40,758 nucleotides of DNA from an uncultured Allobaculum sp. (GTDB lineage Bacteria; Bacillota_I; Bacilli_A; Erysipelotrichales; Erysipelotrichaceae): assembly GCA_910577085.1 (NCBI GenBank), contig CAJTLE010000010.1, positions 1 through 40,758 of the forward strand, in the 5' to 3' direction. A program made the translations under genes and the position numbers. Shown piece after piece: positions 39,650 to 40,758 of this stretch. Within the stretch, counting starts at the first letter, position 1. Every line of letters starts with the position of its first letter. The notes beneath the pieces are model-generated. The model worked only from the letters and a program-made list of their open reading frames with translations. It was not told where the DNA came from and ran no database searches.

Positions 39650-40758
39650 ATGAATAAAGATAATTGCACCGCTCTTCTTGATTCCATGCGCAATGACCTG
39701 CTTGACATCATTGCTCAGGAATCGCTCGATTCTGAAAACTTCATCAATCCGGAGACGTCTTTCTCCAGAACACGTCTGCTGGACAAAAGTACTGTTGTTA
39801 ACATCCCTTATCAGCTGACTCAGGATTCTATTTCATCAACTCTGCCTGCCATGTTTGGAAAAGCAGCTCCATCTCTGACTGCTTCCGCTGTAACTCAGGC
39901 CCGTTCCAAGGTCAGTTCCAGGTTTTACATCAATGTTTTTGATCGCATGAACGAACTATACCGCGATAAGGATACTGCCCGTTTCAATGGCTATATTCTG
40001 AAAGCTGTTGATGGCAGTGAAATCAAATCCTGCTTAATTAAAGGGAACGATGACTCTCTTGGCGGCTCAAAGAAAGGTGGCAAACGCGCTTTCTACCATT
40101 TGAACGGCTGCTTTGACGTGCTGAATCACACGTTTTGTGACGCCGTGATTCAGCCAGGGTCGGAAAAGAATGAGGACGCTGCTCTTCTTGAGATTGCAGG
40201 CCGCGATAAGGAGTCAAAGACAATCTATATAGCAGACCGCGGCTATGAGAATCTGATGTTGTTTCATCGCCTGAAAAAGATGGGGAAACGCTTTGTCATC
40301 CGCATCAAGGACGAGGAGTCAGCGATCAGTCTTCTAAAACACTATCCAACCCCTGCCAGTGAAGAATATGACATTCCATTTGACATAACCCTTACCTGTA
40401 AGAACAATCGGGAGACCAAGGACCACTGGGATACCTACAAATATATTTCCAGCTATAAAACCTGCCCGGAATTCAGTGACGGAACTACCCATATTCCACT
40501 TCCACTGAGAGTGATCAGATTCTGGGCTGCTAATAAAGATGGGAAAGTCTCGCTGATCACTGTATGCACCAATCTTCCTGAGGAAGAATTCAGCACAGAA
40601 GACATCATGGAAATCTACCGGCTTCGCTGGGTTATAGAAGTCAATTTCAGGATCCTCAAGCGAACCCTCAATCTTGAATGGCTTCACAGCCGGCGCTTTG
40701 AATTGATCATCAGTGAGATTTATGCCAAGATGACGCTTTTAAATTTCTGCTCCCGTAT
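39650..40758 (+). CDS. IS4-family DDE transposase, 3' end outside window
   Basis: 369 codons are visible from the ATG, open to the window end. DDE residues are present: Asp in AVDGSEIK (about residue 122), Asp in IADRGYENL (about 195), and Glu in the YREK signature YRLRWVIEVNFRILK near 330 with exact Y-2-R-3-E-6-K spacing. The N-terminal 100 residues are helical DNA-binding type. The protein should end about 60-80 residues further on. Same family as the transposase at the left window end, but different sequence. No internal stop, so it may be active. Confidence 0.93.
   Translation, partial: MNKDNCTALLDSMRNDLLDIIAQESLDSENFINPETSFSRTRLLDKSTVVNIPYQLTQDSISSTLPAMFGKAAPSLTASAVTQARSKVSSRFYINVFDRMNELYRDKDTARFNGYILKAVDGSEIKSCLIKGNDDSLGGSKKGGKRAFYHLNGCFDVLNHTFCDAVIQPGSEKNEDAALLEIAGRDKESKTIYIADRGYENLMLFHRLKKMGKRFVIRIKDEESAISLLKHYPTPASEEYDIPFDITLTCKNNRETKDHWDTYKYISSYKTCPEFSDGTTHIPLPLRVIRFWAANKDGKVSLITVCTNLPEEEFSTEDIMEIYRLRWVIEVNFRILKRTLNLEWLHSRRFELIISEIYAKMTLLNFCSR

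Overview
The window looks like the chromosome of a gut-type, low-to-mid GC Firmicute, most likely in the Erysipelotrichia (Erysipelotrichaceae-like). This rests on gene content and protein style: a DtxR/MntR regulator, an Mgl-type sugar importer, DivIC, DUF1846, bifunctional Nnr, a SpoVB/MurJ-like flippase, strong AAGGAGG ribosome sites, cre boxes and many U-tailed terminators. The genus cannot be fixed from sequence alone. Almost every gene is on the minus strand. Plus-strand genes are nnr, recQ with its partner, and the two transposases that run off the window ends.

Layout. 1-2.2 kb is mobile: the 3' part of an IS4-family transposase, then a 3'-truncated IscB (OMEGA RNA-guided nuclease) with a structured non-coding stretch behind it that is the natural omega-RNA candidate. 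2.3-9.6 kb holds a secreted protein, enolase, a U32 RNA-hydroxylase-type protein, a DtxR/MntR regulator and metK. The metK leader folds like a SAM-I-clan riboswitch ending in a UUCG terminator. 9.7-14.7 kb has a small membrane protein and the mglB-mglA-mglC importer, with a promoter and cre box. 14.8-23.2 kb has metG with an overlapping small membrane protein, an RDD-PHP fusion with an eroded metal site, a large cell-surface protein and dxr. 23.5-31.4 kb has glgP (cre upstream of its promoter), an orphan winged-helix regulator, a DivIC-like protein, and the flippase-mnmG operon. 31.5-39.1 kb has nnr, two overlapping small unknowns, DUF1846, and recQ overlapping a P-loop protein. 39.2-40.8 kb holds an orphan small RNA with its own promoter and terminator, then a second IS4-family transposase cut by the window end.

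How the parts fit together. Galactose-type sugar uptake (mgl), glycogen breakdown (glgP) and glycolysis (eno) form a carbon theme, and two of these carry cre boxes placed for opposite effects (roadblock in mgl, activator-like in glgP). metK and metG share a methionine/SAM theme. DivIC and the flippase serve envelope growth; mnmG modifies tRNA. Longer gene-free stretches are described in the feature list. No tRNA, rRNA or CRISPR array was seen.
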